Shown: positions 48,684 to 57,220, numbered from the stretch's first letter. The stretch is 62,214 nucleotides of DNA from Actinomycetes bacterium (GCA_021850325.1 JAJZMF010000044.1:1-62214), one strand, 5' to 3'. The notes: generated by a model not told the origin, from the letters alone. Numbers and translations are program-made.

Positions 48684-48788
48684 GCGGGCGCCGGCCGAGC
48701 CGGCAGCCCGGCACTGTCCTGGTGGGCGCCCCGGCCCATGACCCGGCCCCGGCACCTGCTCCCGGGCGCGCCCTCAGGCGTAGCTGGT

Positions 48789-50093
48789 CTACCGGTCACG
48801 CGGCCCGCCCGGGCGACCTCCGTCGCTGCCCGGTTCCGTGGTGGTGGTGCGTAGGGGGAGGGTGGTGGTCGTGGCGGGCGGCGGCGGCGTGGTGGTCGTA
48901 GTTGTCGTTGTCGTTGTGGTGGTCGTGGTCGTCGCCGGCCGGGTCGTTGTGGTGGGCCGGGTCGTTGTGGTGGGCCGGGTCGTTGTGGTGGGCCGGGTCG
49001 TTGTGGTGGGCCGGGTCGTTGTGGTGGGCCGGGTCGTTGTGGTGGGCCTGGTCGTTGTGGTGGCCCGGGTGGTGGTCGTCGCCGGTGGGATGGCCGCGGG
49101 CGGCACGACCTCCGCCGTGGGCACCGTCGGGCCGCCCACGGTTGTTGCGGTGACAGGCCGGGAGGTGGTCGCCGGGCGGGACGGGTTGACGCTCGGCGTC
49201 ACCGGGGCCGAGGGGCGCCGCGGCCGGTGGGGCCGGCGACGGGTGGTGCTCGGGGAGCGGGCCGCCGAGGTGGTCGTCCTGGCGGAGCGGCTGGTCCTGG
49301 TGGCCCTCGGGGACCGGGTCGTGGTCGACCGCCTGGTCGTGGTCGACCGCCTGGTCGTGGTCGACCGCCTGGTCGTGGTCGACCGCCTGGTCGTGGTCGA
49401 CCGCCTGGTCGTGGTCGACCGCCTGGTCGTGGTTTGGCTCCGGCCTGGGCTACCGGCTGTCCGCGGGGTTGTGGTCGTCCGTCGGGCTGTGGAGGACGAA
49501 CCGGAGCGGCGCCGTGCTGCCCGGGGCCGGTGTGCCGGTACGGAGGCCCCGGTGGTGGTGCTCGAGCGGCGGGCTGCGGTGGACGAGGTGGTGGTACCTG
49601 ACGACAGGGCCCGGGTCTCCGGGCGCGAGCCGGGGGCGGTCGGGGCGGGGGTAGTGGGCGTGGCGAGGGTAGTGGGCGTGGCCCGCACGGCCCGGACGGG
49701 GGCCCGGGCACCCGTCGTCGGGGTCTTGTCGGCCTTGAGGAGCCTGTGCGCCTGCCGGTGCTTGTGGTTCGCCGGGCGCTTGTGCTCCCTGTGCCCGGCC
49801 CGGTGGCCGGGCGGCGCGCTCGGGTGGTGCCTCCTGGGTGCCGTTGTGGTCGTCCGTTGCCCCACCACGTCGACCGCCGGGCCACCCGACAGCCCGACCC
49901 TGCGCAGCACAACGTGCCGGGCGGTGGTCGTGCCGTGCCCACCGGCGGCGGCCGCTGACGCGTCCACGGGCGCACCGGCCCTCGGTGAGGGCGCGCGGAG
50001 GTCCGACTGGACAAACAGGACAAAGCCGGCGACGACGGCCACGGCGGCAAGGGAGACGGAGGCCAGTTGGAGACTGCGGGCCGTGATCCTCAC
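48789..50093 (-). CDS. Thr/Arg/Pro-repeat surface or wall-spanning protein
   Basis: 434 residues: a basic N-terminus and membrane helix (LASVSLAAVAVVAGFVLFV) acting as signal anchor, then a very low-complexity exported part. Two arrays stand out, TRRSTT-type hexapeptides (six units) and TTTTRP hexapeptides (seven units), plus a poly-Thr run. Such Thr/Pro-rich regions are often O-glycosylated stalks. No folded domain is seen. GTG 50093 has AGGAG six bases upstream. The opposite strand carries a long Val-rich open frame that I treat as its shadow. Confidence 0.7.
   Translation of the reverse strand: MRITARSLQLASVSLAAVAVVAGFVLFVQSDLRAPSPRAGAPVDASAAAAGGHGTTTARHVVLRRVGLSGGPAVDVVGQRTTTTAPRRHHPSAPPGHRAGHREHKRPANHKHRQAHRLLKADKTPTTGARAPVRAVRATPTTLATPTTPAPTAPGSRPETRALSSGTTTSSTAARRSSTTTGASVPAHRPRAARRRSGSSSTARRTTTTPRTAGSPGRSQTTTRRSTTTRRSTTTRRSTTTRRSTTTRRSTTTRRSTTTRSPRATRTSRSARTTTSAARSPSTTRRRPHRPRRPSAPVTPSVNPSRPATTSRPVTATTVGGPTVPTAEVVPPAAIPPATTTTRATTTTRPTTTTRPTTTTRPTTTTRPTTTTRPTTTTRPTTTTRPATTTTTTTTTTTTTTTPPPPATTTTLPLRTTTTEPGSDGGRPGGPRDR
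48943..49068. repeat. 18-bp tandem repeat, seven copies
   Basis: GTCGTTGTGGTGGGCCGG is perfect in five consecutive copies (48943-49032), followed by two one- or two-base variants. On the minus strand it encodes the TTTTRP units of the Thr-rich protein. Confidence 0.95.
49321..49428. repeat. 18-bp tandem repeat, six perfect copies
   Basis: GTGGTCGACCGCCTGGTC is repeated six times without change, encoding TRRSTT-type hexapeptides on the minus strand. Perfect conservation at all codon positions indicates recent expansion. Confidence 0.95.
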
Positions 50094-50204
50094 CAGGTTC
50101 TCCTACCCATGTTCCTTCGGCTGTCCTACCGAGAGCTCTGGGCGGCTTTGGGACGTACCGGTTCGCGGCCCGTGGCGACGGGCGGGCGGTAGCATCTCCC
50201 GCCA

Positions 50205-50642
50205 GTGCGCGCCCTGCTCCAGCGTGTGGCCGAGGCCTCGGTGAGCGTCGACGGCGAGGTGGTGGGCAGGGTGGGCCGTGGCGTGTGCGCCCTGGTCGGC
50301 GTCGGCGTCGGCGACGGCCCGGTCGACGCCGACCGCCTGGCGGAGCGGGTGTGGAGGCTCCGGATGTTCACCGACGAAGCCGGCCTCATGAACCTGTCCC
50401 CGGCCGACCTCGACCTTGCCGTCCTGGTGGTGCCCCAGTTCACTCTCTACGCCGATACGAGCCGGGGCCGGAGGCCGTCCTTCACCCGGGCCGCCTCCGG
50501 TGAACCAGCCCGCCTGCTGGTGGACCGGGTCGCCGAACGTTTGCGGGCCCTGGGCGCCACCGTGGAGACCGGCCGGTTCGGTGCCCACATGCAGGTGGCG
50601 CTGGTCAACGACGGCCCGGTCACCCTGATGGTGGAGACCTGA
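50205..50642 (+). CDS. dtd: D-aminoacyl-tRNA deacylase
   Basis: Removes D-amino acids (and Gly from tRNA-Ala) from mischarged tRNA. 145 residues, the usual length. Signature motifs are MRALLQRVAEASVSVDGEVVG at the N-terminus, VPQFTLYADTSRGRRPSF (catalytic Thr region) and the late NDGPVTLMVET with the cross-subunit Gly-Pro. GTG 50205 is nine bases after TAGCAT (50190-50195). Confidence 0.95.
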   Translation: MRALLQRVAEASVSVDGEVVGRVGRGVCALVGVGVGDGPVDADRLAERVWRLRMFTDEAGLMNLSPADLDLAVLVVPQFTLYADTSRGRRPSFTRAASGEPARLLVDRVAERLRALGATVETGRFGAHMQVALVNDGPVTLMVET

Positions 50643-50689
50643 ACCACACGGCAGCACACTGTGCGCAGGGGCAGGCCACGGCGCGGCCC

Positions 50690-50718
50690 TTGACGGGCCT
50701 CCGCAGGCGGGCTAGCTT
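50690..50718 (+). promoter_or_regulatory. Sigma-A-type promoter (TTGACG-17-TAGCTT)
   Basis: -35 TTGACG at 50690-50695 and -10 TAGCTT at 50713-50718 with a 17-bp spacer. This is the clearest housekeeping promoter in the window, directing the gene at 50821 with a leader of roughly 95 nt. Confidence 0.75.
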
Positions 50719-50727
50719 CCCCTCCTA

Positions 50728-50750
50728 GCCCGGCCTCGCCCGGGCCGGGC
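50728..50750 (+). promoter_or_regulatory. Hairpin in the 5' leader of the 50821 gene
   Basis: GCCCGGCC (50728-50735) pairs with GGCCGGGC (50743-50750) across a 7-nt loop, just downstream of the predicted transcription start. It could stabilise the mRNA or act as an attenuator-like element. Confidence 0.45.
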
Positions 50751-50820
50751 CTGCAGGTCGGCTCCGTGGGGCCCGTGCTGCGCCTTTGTGCAGTTGCCTT
50801 CGAAAAGGGGAGATAGCACT

Positions 50821-51288
50821 GTGCGTAACTACCGAGCGTGGCCCGGCCGTGACCAGGCGGCTGGCCGCGGGTACTCCGCAGTGGTGTCGTCCATGGCGGC
50901 GCGCCAGGCGACCGGGCGGGCCGCCAACGCAGCCCGGAACATGAGCGCAGTGGCGGGCAGCCGTGGCCCCAGGCCTGTCAGCCGGAGCCCACGGGCCGCA
51001 GCCCGCCGTCGTCAGGTCCTCAGCTCGCTGCTGGCGGTCCTGTTCCTCGCCACGGTCCTGGGCCTGGTCACGGGCTCGTCCGCAGCCTGGTGGGCGGCCG
51101 TGGTGGTCCTCCCGTTCCTCAGCGCGTACATCGCCGTACTGTTCCGCAACCGGCGCCTGATGGTGGAGCGGGAGTTCAACTCCGCCTTCTCGGGCCCCAC
51201 CCGGCGCACCGAGGCCACCCTCTCCGAGCTCTTCCCCGAGCCTCAGCCTCGCGAGCGGCTCCGGGCCGTGGGCGGGCGCAACGGCTGA
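50821..51288 (+). CDS. Small membrane protein of unknown function
   Basis: 155 residues from GTG 50821 with GGGGAG eight bases upstream. The first 70 residues are basic and Ala/Arg-rich. Two hydrophobic segments follow (VLSSLLAVLFLATVLGLVTG and WWAAVVVLPFLSAYIAVLF), then a charged cytoplasmic tail (RNRRLMVEREFNSAF). The layout resembles actinobacterial cell-division or envelope-associated small membrane proteins, but no family is recognised. Strong promoter and leader suggest high constitutive expression. Confidence 0.8.
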   Translation: MRNYRAWPGRDQAAGRGYSAVVSSMAARQATGRAANAARNMSAVAGSRGPRPVSRSPRAAARRRQVLSSLLAVLFLATVLGLVTGSSAAWWAAVVVLPFLSAYIAVLFRNRRLMVEREFNSAFSGPTRRTEATLSELFPEPQPRERLRAVGGRNG

Positions 51289-51294
51289 GGCGGC

Positions 51295-51657
51295 TCAGCC
51301 CGGCCCGGCTGTGCCCGCAGGCCCGCCGGCCCAGGAGCCGAGAGCCTCGGCCCAGGCCGGCCCGTTGGACCACTCGAGCACTCTCAGCAGCAGCTCGTTG
51401 TCCCCTGCCGTCTTGAGCCGTCCCTGCATGAAGGCCACGCTCGGTGCCAGCTCGCCCGTCAGCACGAGCTGAGCGTCCTCGGGTGCCACCCGCAGGGTGA
51501 GGTCCGGGCTCCTCCCGGCGGGGGCGCCGTTGCTCACCGGGCCGGGCCCGTCCTCGGCCCACTCGCAGCTCCAGGTGGCGTCGCTGCCCAGCGTGGCCCC
51601 CCGCCGGGGCCGTTCGGTGCTGCCGACCTGCAGGGACACCAGACCGGTGCGGCTCAC
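51295..51657 (-). CDS. SCP2-like sterol/lipid-carrier domain protein
   Basis: 120 residues. The pattern DLTLRVAPEDAQLVLTGELAPSVAFMQGRLKTAGDNELLLRVLEW matches SCP2 domains (ligand-binding Met/Gln-Gly-Lys region near the end). The family binds or carries lipids and also occurs as part of mycothiol-dependent enzymes in actinobacteria. Its GTG overlaps the stop of the mycothiol-conjugate amidase gene, giving coupled expression and a hint of a thiol-related role. Confidence 0.75.
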   Translation of the reverse strand: MSRTGLVSLQVGSTERPRRGATLGSDATWSCEWAEDGPGPVSNGAPAGRSPDLTLRVAPEDAQLVLTGELAPSVAFMQGRLKTAGDNELLLRVLEWSNGPAWAEALGSWAGGPAGTAGPG

Positions 51658-52529
51658 AGCATGGCCCTCTGGCGGACCCCGGCGAAGAGGTCGTCCTCGG
51701 GCGGGCGGGAGCTGGTGGCGTTGTGGGCCAGGTGGTAGTCGTCCCAGTGGCCCAGCTCGGCCTTTACGTCCTCGGGCAGGCCGAACCAAAAAGGCGACGC
51801 CGGGTCGACCTGGGTGGCATGCGCCTTGAGGGCCTCGTCCCGGATGTGGGCCCAGGCCGAGACGTCCAGCTCGGTGGTCACCTCCTCCTGGGGTGCCGCC
51901 AGCATCGCCTCCAGGCGCTCGTCGGACCAGGGGACCTCGATGCCCCGTTCCTTCATCAGCTTGGCCATGGTGATCTGGCGCTTCTTGGACCAGAGCATGT
52001 AGTAGAGCTTGTCCGGTCGCCACGCCGGGCCTGCCTCGGGGAACGCACCCGGGTCGCCGGCCGCCCGGAAGGCGGCCAGGCCCACCTCGTGCGCCCTTAT
52101 GTGGTCGGGGTGGGGGTACATGGTCTGCTCGGCGGGGTAGATGGCCATGACCTGGGGGCGCTCCCTGCGGACCACGCGTACCAGGCGCTCCGTCGCCTCG
52201 GCCAGTTCCGCCCGGGCAAAGCAATCGGGCCGCTCGTTGGCCGGCGTGCCGGGCATGCCCGAGTCCCGGTAGCCGAGCCAGACGACCTCGTCGTAGCCGA
52301 TGATCCCGGCCGCCCTGGTCAGCTCCTCCCGGCGTACCCGGGCCAGGTCGGCCCTGACGTCGGGCCTGTCCATGGCCGGGTTGAGGATGTCGCCCTCCTC
52401 CCCGCCGGTACAGCACACCAGGACGCAACGTGCCCCCTCGGCGTGGTACATGGCCACGGTGGAGGCTCCCTTGGAGGACTCGTCGTCGGGGTGGGCGTGG
52501 ACGGTCAGCAGGCACAGCCGGTCGCTCAT
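51654..52529 (-). CDS. mca: Mycothiol S-conjugate amidase (PIG-L family)
   Basis: A zinc amidase that splits mycothiol S-conjugates into a mercapturic acid and GlcN-Ins during detoxification. 291 residues. Zinc motif AHPDDESSKGAST at the N-terminus and HPDHIRAHEVG in the middle; DKLYYMLWSKKRQI and the C-terminal SPFWFGLPED are shared with Mca rather than MshB (the deacetylase). ATG 52529 lies six bases after TATCTT on the minus strand. It is coupled to the SCP2-like gene. Confidence 0.92.
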   Translation of the reverse strand: MSDRLCLLTVHAHPDDESSKGASTVAMYHAEGARCVLVCCTGGEEGDILNPAMDRPDVRADLARVRREELTRAAGIIGYDEVVWLGYRDSGMPGTPANERPDCFARAELAEATERLVRVVRRERPQVMAIYPAEQTMYPHPDHIRAHEVGLAAFRAAGDPGAFPEAGPAWRPDKLYYMLWSKKRQITMAKLMKERGIEVPWSDERLEAMLAAPQEEVTTELDVSAWAHIRDEALKAHATQVDPASPFWFGLPEDVKAELGHWDDYHLAHNATSSRPPEDDLFAGVRQRAML

Positions 52530-52609
52530 GGCACCAAGATATGGCCCAGGAGGGACGCAGTCGACGGACCGGGCCGGTGCCTGCCCGGGTGCCCCTAACA
52601 TTGGCGCCC

Positions 52610-53317
52610 ATGGCAGAAGGCCTGGTCCTCCACCAGCTGCTCGCGGGCCGTGACTTCGCCCTGGGCGACCAGTTCGCCACCACCATGCGCAACCACGTCT
52701 ACCTGCTCGGGGACGCCGGCTCGGGGCAGGCCCTGGTCGTCGACCCCGCCTACGACGTCGCCGGTGTCCTGCGCTGTGCCCGGGAGCGGGGGCTGACCGT
52801 GGTGGGGGTGCTCGCCACCCACTACCACGCCGACCATGTGGGCGGAGAGGTCTTCGGCCAGCACGTCGAGGGCCTGGCGGACCTGCTCGAGCTCGTCGAC
52901 GTCCCCGTGCACGTCCAGGGGGACGAGGTCCCCTGGGTGAGCGAGATGAGCGGTGCCGGCCCGGGCCACCTGGTGGCGCACACCGACGGCGACGTGGTCG
53001 AGGTGGGTGAGGTGGCGGTGCGCCTCCTGCACACACCGGGCCACACGCCCGGGAGCCAGTGCTTCGAGGTGGGCGACAACCTGGTGTCGGGCGACACCCT
53101 GTTCCTCGACGGCTGCGGCCGCACCGACCTGCCGGGCTCGGACCCCGATGCCATGTACACCAGCCTGCAGCGCCTCGCCAGCCTGCCCGGCCGCCTCCGG
53201 CTCTGGCCCGGGCACCACTACTCGCCGGCCCCCAGTGCCGGCCTGGACGAGGTGAAGCGGGCCAATGCCGTGCTGGGCCGGATGGCCCGGGAGCAGTGGC
53301 TGCGCCGCTTCAGCTGA
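52610..53317 (+). CDS. MBL-fold hydrolase, glyoxalase II/persulfide dioxygenase-like
   Basis: 235 residues with the metallo-beta-lactamase metal motif THYHADHVGG, a second His in HTPGHTPGSQCF and the bridging Asp in VSGDTLFLDGCGRTDLPGSD. Spacing fits hydroxyacylglutathione hydrolases and their relatives; in mycothiol users the substrate would be a mycothiol thioester or a persulfide. The ATG lies eight bases after TAACAT. It is divergent from mca, which supports a thiol-metabolism role. Confidence 0.9.
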   Translation: MAEGLVLHQLLAGRDFALGDQFATTMRNHVYLLGDAGSGQALVVDPAYDVAGVLRCARERGLTVVGVLATHYHADHVGGEVFGQHVEGLADLLELVDVPVHVQGDEVPWVSEMSGAGPGHLVAHTDGDVVEVGEVAVRLLHTPGHTPGSQCFEVGDNLVSGDTLFLDGCGRTDLPGSDPDAMYTSLQRLASLPGRLRLWPGHHYSPAPSAGLDEVKRANAVLGRMAREQWLRRFS

Positions 53318-53395
53318 GGGCCCTACGAACGGTGGGCCCCGTTACCTACCTCCGACGGGGAGACAAGCGCCTTCCCGCTCGTGCATGCTCTAGTC

Positions 53396-54271
53396 GTGGC
53401 CAAAGAGCTGGTAGTCCAGGCCCGGGGCGTACGCAAGGCCTACGGGGGCACCGTGGCGGTCGACGAGCTGGACCTGGAGATGTCACGGGGGGAGGTGCTC
53501 GCCCTTCTCGGGCCCAACGGAGCAGGCAAGACCACCACGGTCGAGATATTCGAGGGCTACCGGCGCCGGGACAAGGGTGAGGTCAGCGTGCTGGGCGAGG
53601 ACCCCGAGCGTGCCGGCTGGGCCTGGAGGGCCAGGCGGGGGATCGTCCTGCAGGACAACCAGGACGTGGTCGACCTGACCGTGGCCGAGTGCGTGAGCCA
53701 CTTCGCCCGCTTCTACCCGGCGCCGGCCCGGCCTGCCGATGTCATCGAACAGGTCGGCCTGGCCGCCAAGGCGGACGCCTACGTCCGGTCCCTCTCGGGC
53801 GGCCAGCGCCGGCGCCTGGACGTCGCCCTGGGCATCGTGGGCCGGCCCGAGCTGGTCTTCCTGGACGAGCCGACGACGGGCTTCGACCCCGAGGCCCGTC
53901 GCCAGTTCTGGGACGTGGTGCGCGACCTCACCGCGGAGGGGACGAGCGTCCTGCTCACCACGCACTACCTGGAGGAGGCGGAGGCCCTGGCTGACCGGGT
54001 GGCGGTGGTCAACCGGGGCAGGGTGGTCGCCTCGGGCCGGCCGGCTGAGCTCGGCGGCCGCCAGGACGCCGCCGCCGAGGTCTCCTGGTTCGGCCCCGAC
54101 GGCTGGCAGCGCCGCTCCACCGACCGTCCCACGGCCCTGGTGCGAGAACTGGAGGCTGCGTTCGGGGGCGAGGTGCCGAGGCTGACCGTCAGCCGGCCGA
54201 GCCTGGAGGACGTCTACCTGAGGCTGATCGGCCAGTCGGGTGACGTGGGCGCCGAGGGGGCCCTCCGGTGA
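53396..54271 (+). CDS. ABC exporter ATPase
   Basis: 291 residues. Walker A GPNGAGKTTT, signature LSGGQRRRLDVA, Walker B LVFLDEPTTGFD and switch His in LLLTTHYLEEAE (kept, unlike the DrrA copy at 19554). GTG 53396 is preferred because AKELVVQARGVRKAYGG is the usual N-terminus; GTG 53381 is in frame. It overlaps the permease by 4 bp. A histidine kinase and regulator follow, so this is an exporter with its own two-component system, as in cell-envelope stress or antibiotic-response modules. Confidence 0.92.
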   Translation: MAKELVVQARGVRKAYGGTVAVDELDLEMSRGEVLALLGPNGAGKTTTVEIFEGYRRRDKGEVSVLGEDPERAGWAWRARRGIVLQDNQDVVDLTVAECVSHFARFYPAPARPADVIEQVGLAAKADAYVRSLSGGQRRRLDVALGIVGRPELVFLDEPTTGFDPEARRQFWDVVRDLTAEGTSVLLTTHYLEEAEALADRVAVVNRGRVVASGRPAELGGRQDAAAEVSWFGPDGWQRRSTDRPTALVRELEAAFGGEVPRLTVSRPSLEDVYLRLIGQSGDVGAEGALR

Positions 54272-55158
54272 GCGGGGCCCCGCCGGCCCCGCCGGTCACC
54301 GGCCCGGGCGTCCTGAGAGGCGGCCTCGTCGCCCCCGACGTCCCCCGTGGTGGCCCGGCCGGTCGGCGCCTGGTGGTGGCGAGCCTGGCCAGGGCCAAGG
54401 TGGAGGTCCTGCAGTTCTTCCGCAGCCGGGACGCGGTGGGCTTCACGCTCGCCCTCCCGGTAGTGATGCTGGTGCTGCTGGCGTCCATATTCACCGAGCA
54501 CGTGCAGGGCACGCCCGTCAAGTTCAGCCAGGTGTACACCACCGGCCTGCTCGCCGGCGGTGTCGCCTCGACCTGCTTCCTCAACCTGGCCGTCGCCGTG
54601 GCAGGTGAGCGTGAGAACGGCACCCTCAAACGCCTGGCCGGTACCCCCATGCCCCGCACCGCCTATTTCGTGGGCAAGGCGCTCATGGTGCTGACCACCT
54701 GCGCCCTGGAGACGGCCATCCTGCTCGTCTTCGGCCACTTCGCCTACGGTGTGGCGTTCCCGGCCACGGCATGGCGCTGGTTCACCTTCCTGTGGGTCAC
54801 GGTGCTGGGAGCGACCTCGATGGCCCTGGTCGGCCTGGCCTTCAGCAGCCTGCCCCGCACGGCCCGTTCCGCGGCACCGGTGGCCAACCTGCCCCTGCTC
54901 GTGCTCGAGTTCGTCTCCGGGGTCTTCGTCCCGTTCACATCCCTGTCCAAGACCCTGTACGGCGTGGCCGGCATCTTCCCGCTGCGCTGGATAGCACAGG
55001 GCTACCGCTCGGCCCTCCTGCCCCAGTACTTCGTCAAAGTGGAGCCCACCGGCGGCTGGGACCATCTCCAGACCGCCCTGGTGCTCGCCGGCTGGTGCGC
55101 CGTCGGCCTCGCGGTGGCAGCGAGGACCTTCAGGTGGACAGGGCGAGGCGAGCGCTGA
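54268..55158 (+). CDS. ABC-2 type permease
   Basis: 296 residues with about six membrane segments. Typical elements are the N-terminal helix after FFRSRDAVGFTLALPVVMLVLLASIF, AGERENGTLKRLAGTPMPRTAYFVGKAL (cytoplasmic coupling region with the conserved E-x-G-T-x-x-x-L), and FVSGVFVPFTSLSKTLYGVAGIFPLRW. The GTG overlaps the ATPase stop (GTGA), and its end overlaps the kinase start by 25 bp. Confidence 0.92.
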   Translation: MSGAPPAPPVTGPGVLRGGLVAPDVPRGGPAGRRLVVASLARAKVEVLQFFRSRDAVGFTLALPVVMLVLLASIFTEHVQGTPVKFSQVYTTGLLAGGVASTCFLNLAVAVAGERENGTLKRLAGTPMPRTAYFVGKALMVLTTCALETAILLVFGHFAYGVAFPATAWRWFTFLWVTVLGATSMALVGLAFSSLPRTARSAAPVANLPLLVLEFVSGVFVPFTSLSKTLYGVAGIFPLRWIAQGYRSALLPQYFVKVEPTGGWDHLQTALVLAGWCAVGLAVAARTFRWTGRGER

Positions 55159-56414
55159 GCGCGGCCCCGTCCGGCGGGCCGGCCGCCTGTCCGGGGGCCG
55201 CAGCGGGCGAGCACGCCTGGACTGCCTACATGCCGTGGTGGCACGGGGCTTTTGCCGTCACCCTGGTGGGCACGGCTGTCATGGTGGCCTCCCAGTCCGG
55301 CGCCTGGTGGCGGACGGCCGTTGTGGTCGGGCTCCTTGCGGTCATGGGCACCGCCTACGCAGCCACACCGGCCAAGTTCGTGACCGGCAGGGGGCGCCAG
55401 GCCTACGTGGCATGCGCCTTGGCCTGCACCGGGGTTGCCATGGCGGTACGCCCCGAGGCGGCGTTCGCCCTGTTCATAGTGGTGCCCAATTGCTACATGC
55501 TCATGCCGGTCCGGGCGTCCCTGCTGGCGACGGTCAGCCTGCTGGTGCTGAGCAGCGCCTCGGACTTCTCCTTCGCCGGCACCAGCCCGGCCGTCGTGGT
55601 CGAGGTGAGCACGTTCGGGGTCGCCGGCCTCACCTTCTCCCTCCTCATGGGGGGGTACGTGAGCAGCATCATCCGCCAGAGCGCGGAGCGGGCCGCCCTG
55701 ATCACCCAGCTGGAGCGGGCGCGGGCCGAGCTGGCGGAGGTCAGCCGGACCGAGGGTGTGCGCAGCGAGCGCGAGCGGCTCTCGCGTGAGATCCACGACG
55801 CGGTGGCCCAGAACATAACCAGCATGTTGATGCTGGTGCGGGCGGCGGAGGCGGCACTGGCCCGCCAGGACACCGCCTCCGCCCAGCACCAGCTGGCCCT
55901 GGCCCAGGGCGCCGGCCAGGACGGCCTGCGCGCCGCCCGGGACCTGATAGCCGCCGGTACGCCCCATGAACTCGACGGCACCGCCCTGGTCCCGGCACTG
56001 AGGCGTTGTTGCGCCTCCCTCGGCGCCCGGTACGGCTTCCAGGCCGGCCTGGAGGTGGAGGGCAGGGAGCGGGAACTGCCGGTGGCGGTGGCGACGGTTC
56101 TCCTGCGGGCGACCCAGGAGTCCCTGGCCAATGTGGGCAGGCACGCCGGTGCCCGCCGGGCCGACGTGGTGCTGGCGTTCGGCCCGGACGAGGTGGTGCT
56201 GGACGTGAGCGACGACGGACGGGGCTTCGTGCCCTCCGCCCAGGCCGGCTTCGGGACGCGCCAGTTGCGCTCACGGGCGGCCGAGCTGGGCGGGTCGGCC
56301 GAGGTGCTCTCCGCCCCGGGGGAGGGCACGGTGGTCAGGGTGGCCCTGCCGGCGCCGCTGCCCGTGGGCCAGGGGACGTCTGGGCCGCCGACGGCTGCGG
56401 CGGTGCCCCGGTGA
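55134..56414 (+). CDS. Sensor histidine kinase (LiaS/DesK-like HisKA_3)
   Basis: About 426 residues. Five or six hydrophobic segments fill residues 35-190. A short coiled coil (ITQLERARAELAEVSRTEG) leads into the phosphoacceptor helix SREIHDAVAQNITSMLMLV and an HATPase domain (LANVGRHAGARRADVVLAF, VSDDGRGF, FGTRQLRSRAAELGG). GTG 55134 has GAGGA about eight bases upstream and overlaps the permease; ATG 55230 is an alternative, but upstream residues resemble the family. Its TGA overlaps the regulator's GTG. It probably senses a membrane-active compound exported by the ABC pair. Confidence 0.9.
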   Translation: MDRARRALSAAPSGGPAACPGAAAGEHAWTAYMPWWHGAFAVTLVGTAVMVASQSGAWWRTAVVVGLLAVMGTAYAATPAKFVTGRGRQAYVACALACTGVAMAVRPEAAFALFIVVPNCYMLMPVRASLLATVSLLVLSSASDFSFAGTSPAVVVEVSTFGVAGLTFSLLMGGYVSSIIRQSAERAALITQLERARAELAEVSRTEGVRSERERLSREIHDAVAQNITSMLMLVRAAEAALARQDTASAQHQLALAQGAGQDGLRAARDLIAAGTPHELDGTALVPALRRCCASLGARYGFQAGLEVEGRERELPVAVATVLLRATQESLANVGRHAGARRADVVLAFGPDEVVLDVSDDGRGFVPSAQAGFGTRQLRSRAAELGGSAEVLSAPGEGTVVRVALPAPLPVGQGTSGPPTAAAVPR

Positions 56415-57091
56415 GCGCTGAGGGCACGGGGCGCGTGGTAAGGGTGCTGGTCGCCGACGACCATCCCGTGGTACGCGAGGGCCTGAAGGGCATGTTGGCG
56501 GGCGAGGAGGGCATCGAGGTGGTGGGGGAGGCACGCGACGGCAAGGAGGCCGTCGAGATGGCGGAGCGGCTCGCCCCCGACGTGGTGCTCATGGACCTGC
56601 GTATGCCGGTGCTCGACGGTGCCGACGCCACCCGCGCCATCACCGGTGGCCCCTCCGCCCGCCGGGGTGGGGACGCCGGGCCGGGCCCTCCGGCAGTGAT
56701 CGTGGTGACCACCTACGGGACCGACCACGACATCCTGCGGGCCGTGGAGGCCGGGGCCAGCGGCTACATCCTCAAGGACAGCCCACGCCCGGAACTGGTG
56801 CAGGCCGTGCGCGCCGCAGCCGCCGGCGCAGGTGTACTTGCCCCAGCGGTGGCGGCCCGCCTCCTGGAGCGCACGAGGGGCGTTCCCAGTTCCGAGCTGA
56901 CCAGGAGGGAGCTGGACGTCGTGGCCCTGGTCGCCACGGGCCGCACCAACGCCGAGATCGGCCGCGCCCTTTACATCAGTGAGGCCACGGTCAAGAGCCA
57001 CCTGCTGAACGCCTTTGCCAAGCTGGGGGTGTCCGACCGCACGGCGGCGGTCACGGCGGCGATGGCAAAGGGCCTGCTGCCCGCCCCGTGA
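56411..57091 (+). CDS. NarL/LuxR-family response regulator (LiaR-like)
   Basis: 226 residues. Receiver: VLVADDHPVVREGL, phospho-Asp in VVLMDLRMPVLDG, switch Lys in GYILKDSPRPE. HTH: LTRRELDVVALVATGRTNAEIGRALYISEATVKSHLLNAFAKL. It contains a short Gly/Pro insert (RRGGDAGPGPP) in the receiver domain. It is the last gene of the ABC-kinase-regulator operon and is followed by a strong hairpin. Confidence 0.93.
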   Translation: MSAEGTGRVVRVLVADDHPVVREGLKGMLAGEEGIEVVGEARDGKEAVEMAERLAPDVVLMDLRMPVLDGADATRAITGGPSARRGGDAGPGPPAVIVVTTYGTDHDILRAVEAGASGYILKDSPRPELVQAVRAAAAGAGVLAPAVAARLLERTRGVPSSELTRRELDVVALVATGRTNAEIGRALYISEATVKSHLLNAFAKLGVSDRTAAVTAAMAKGLLPAP

Positions 57092-57125
57092 GCTGAGCCA
57101 GGGCCCGGGCCCCGCCATGGTGGCC

Positions 57126-57161
57126 ACCCACGGCCGGGAGGGGGATCTTCCGGCCGTGGGT
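57126..57161. terminator. Bidirectional hairpin terminator
   Basis: ACCCACGGCCGG (57126-57137) pairs perfectly with CCGGCCGTGGGT (57150-57161) around a 12-nt loop, in the convergent gap between the regulator and the GH42 gene. Confidence 0.75.
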
Positions 57162-57220
57162 GAGCTGGGCGCCGACGCGCGGACGTGCCGACGCCGGTCG
57201 TGACCTCGGGGAGCGGTGGC

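Noticed and set aside
48943-49428. CRISPR-like regular repeats
   Set aside because: The 18-bp units are contiguous without spacers and are in frame with a coding sequence; there are no cas genes.
48838-50244. A 468-codon Val-rich open frame on the plus strand opposite the Thr-repeat gene
   Set aside because: It is the reverse complement of the 18-bp Thr/Arg repeats (GTC/GTG codons), has no signal peptide, domain or ribosome site, and disappears outside the repeat region. The minus-strand frame has a signal anchor and a good AGGAG.
53381-53398. GTG at 53381 as the start of the second ABC ATPase
   Set aside because: It adds five residues not typical of the family and has no ribosome site or TANNNT box; GTG 53396 gives the expected N-terminus. 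The evidence is modest either way.
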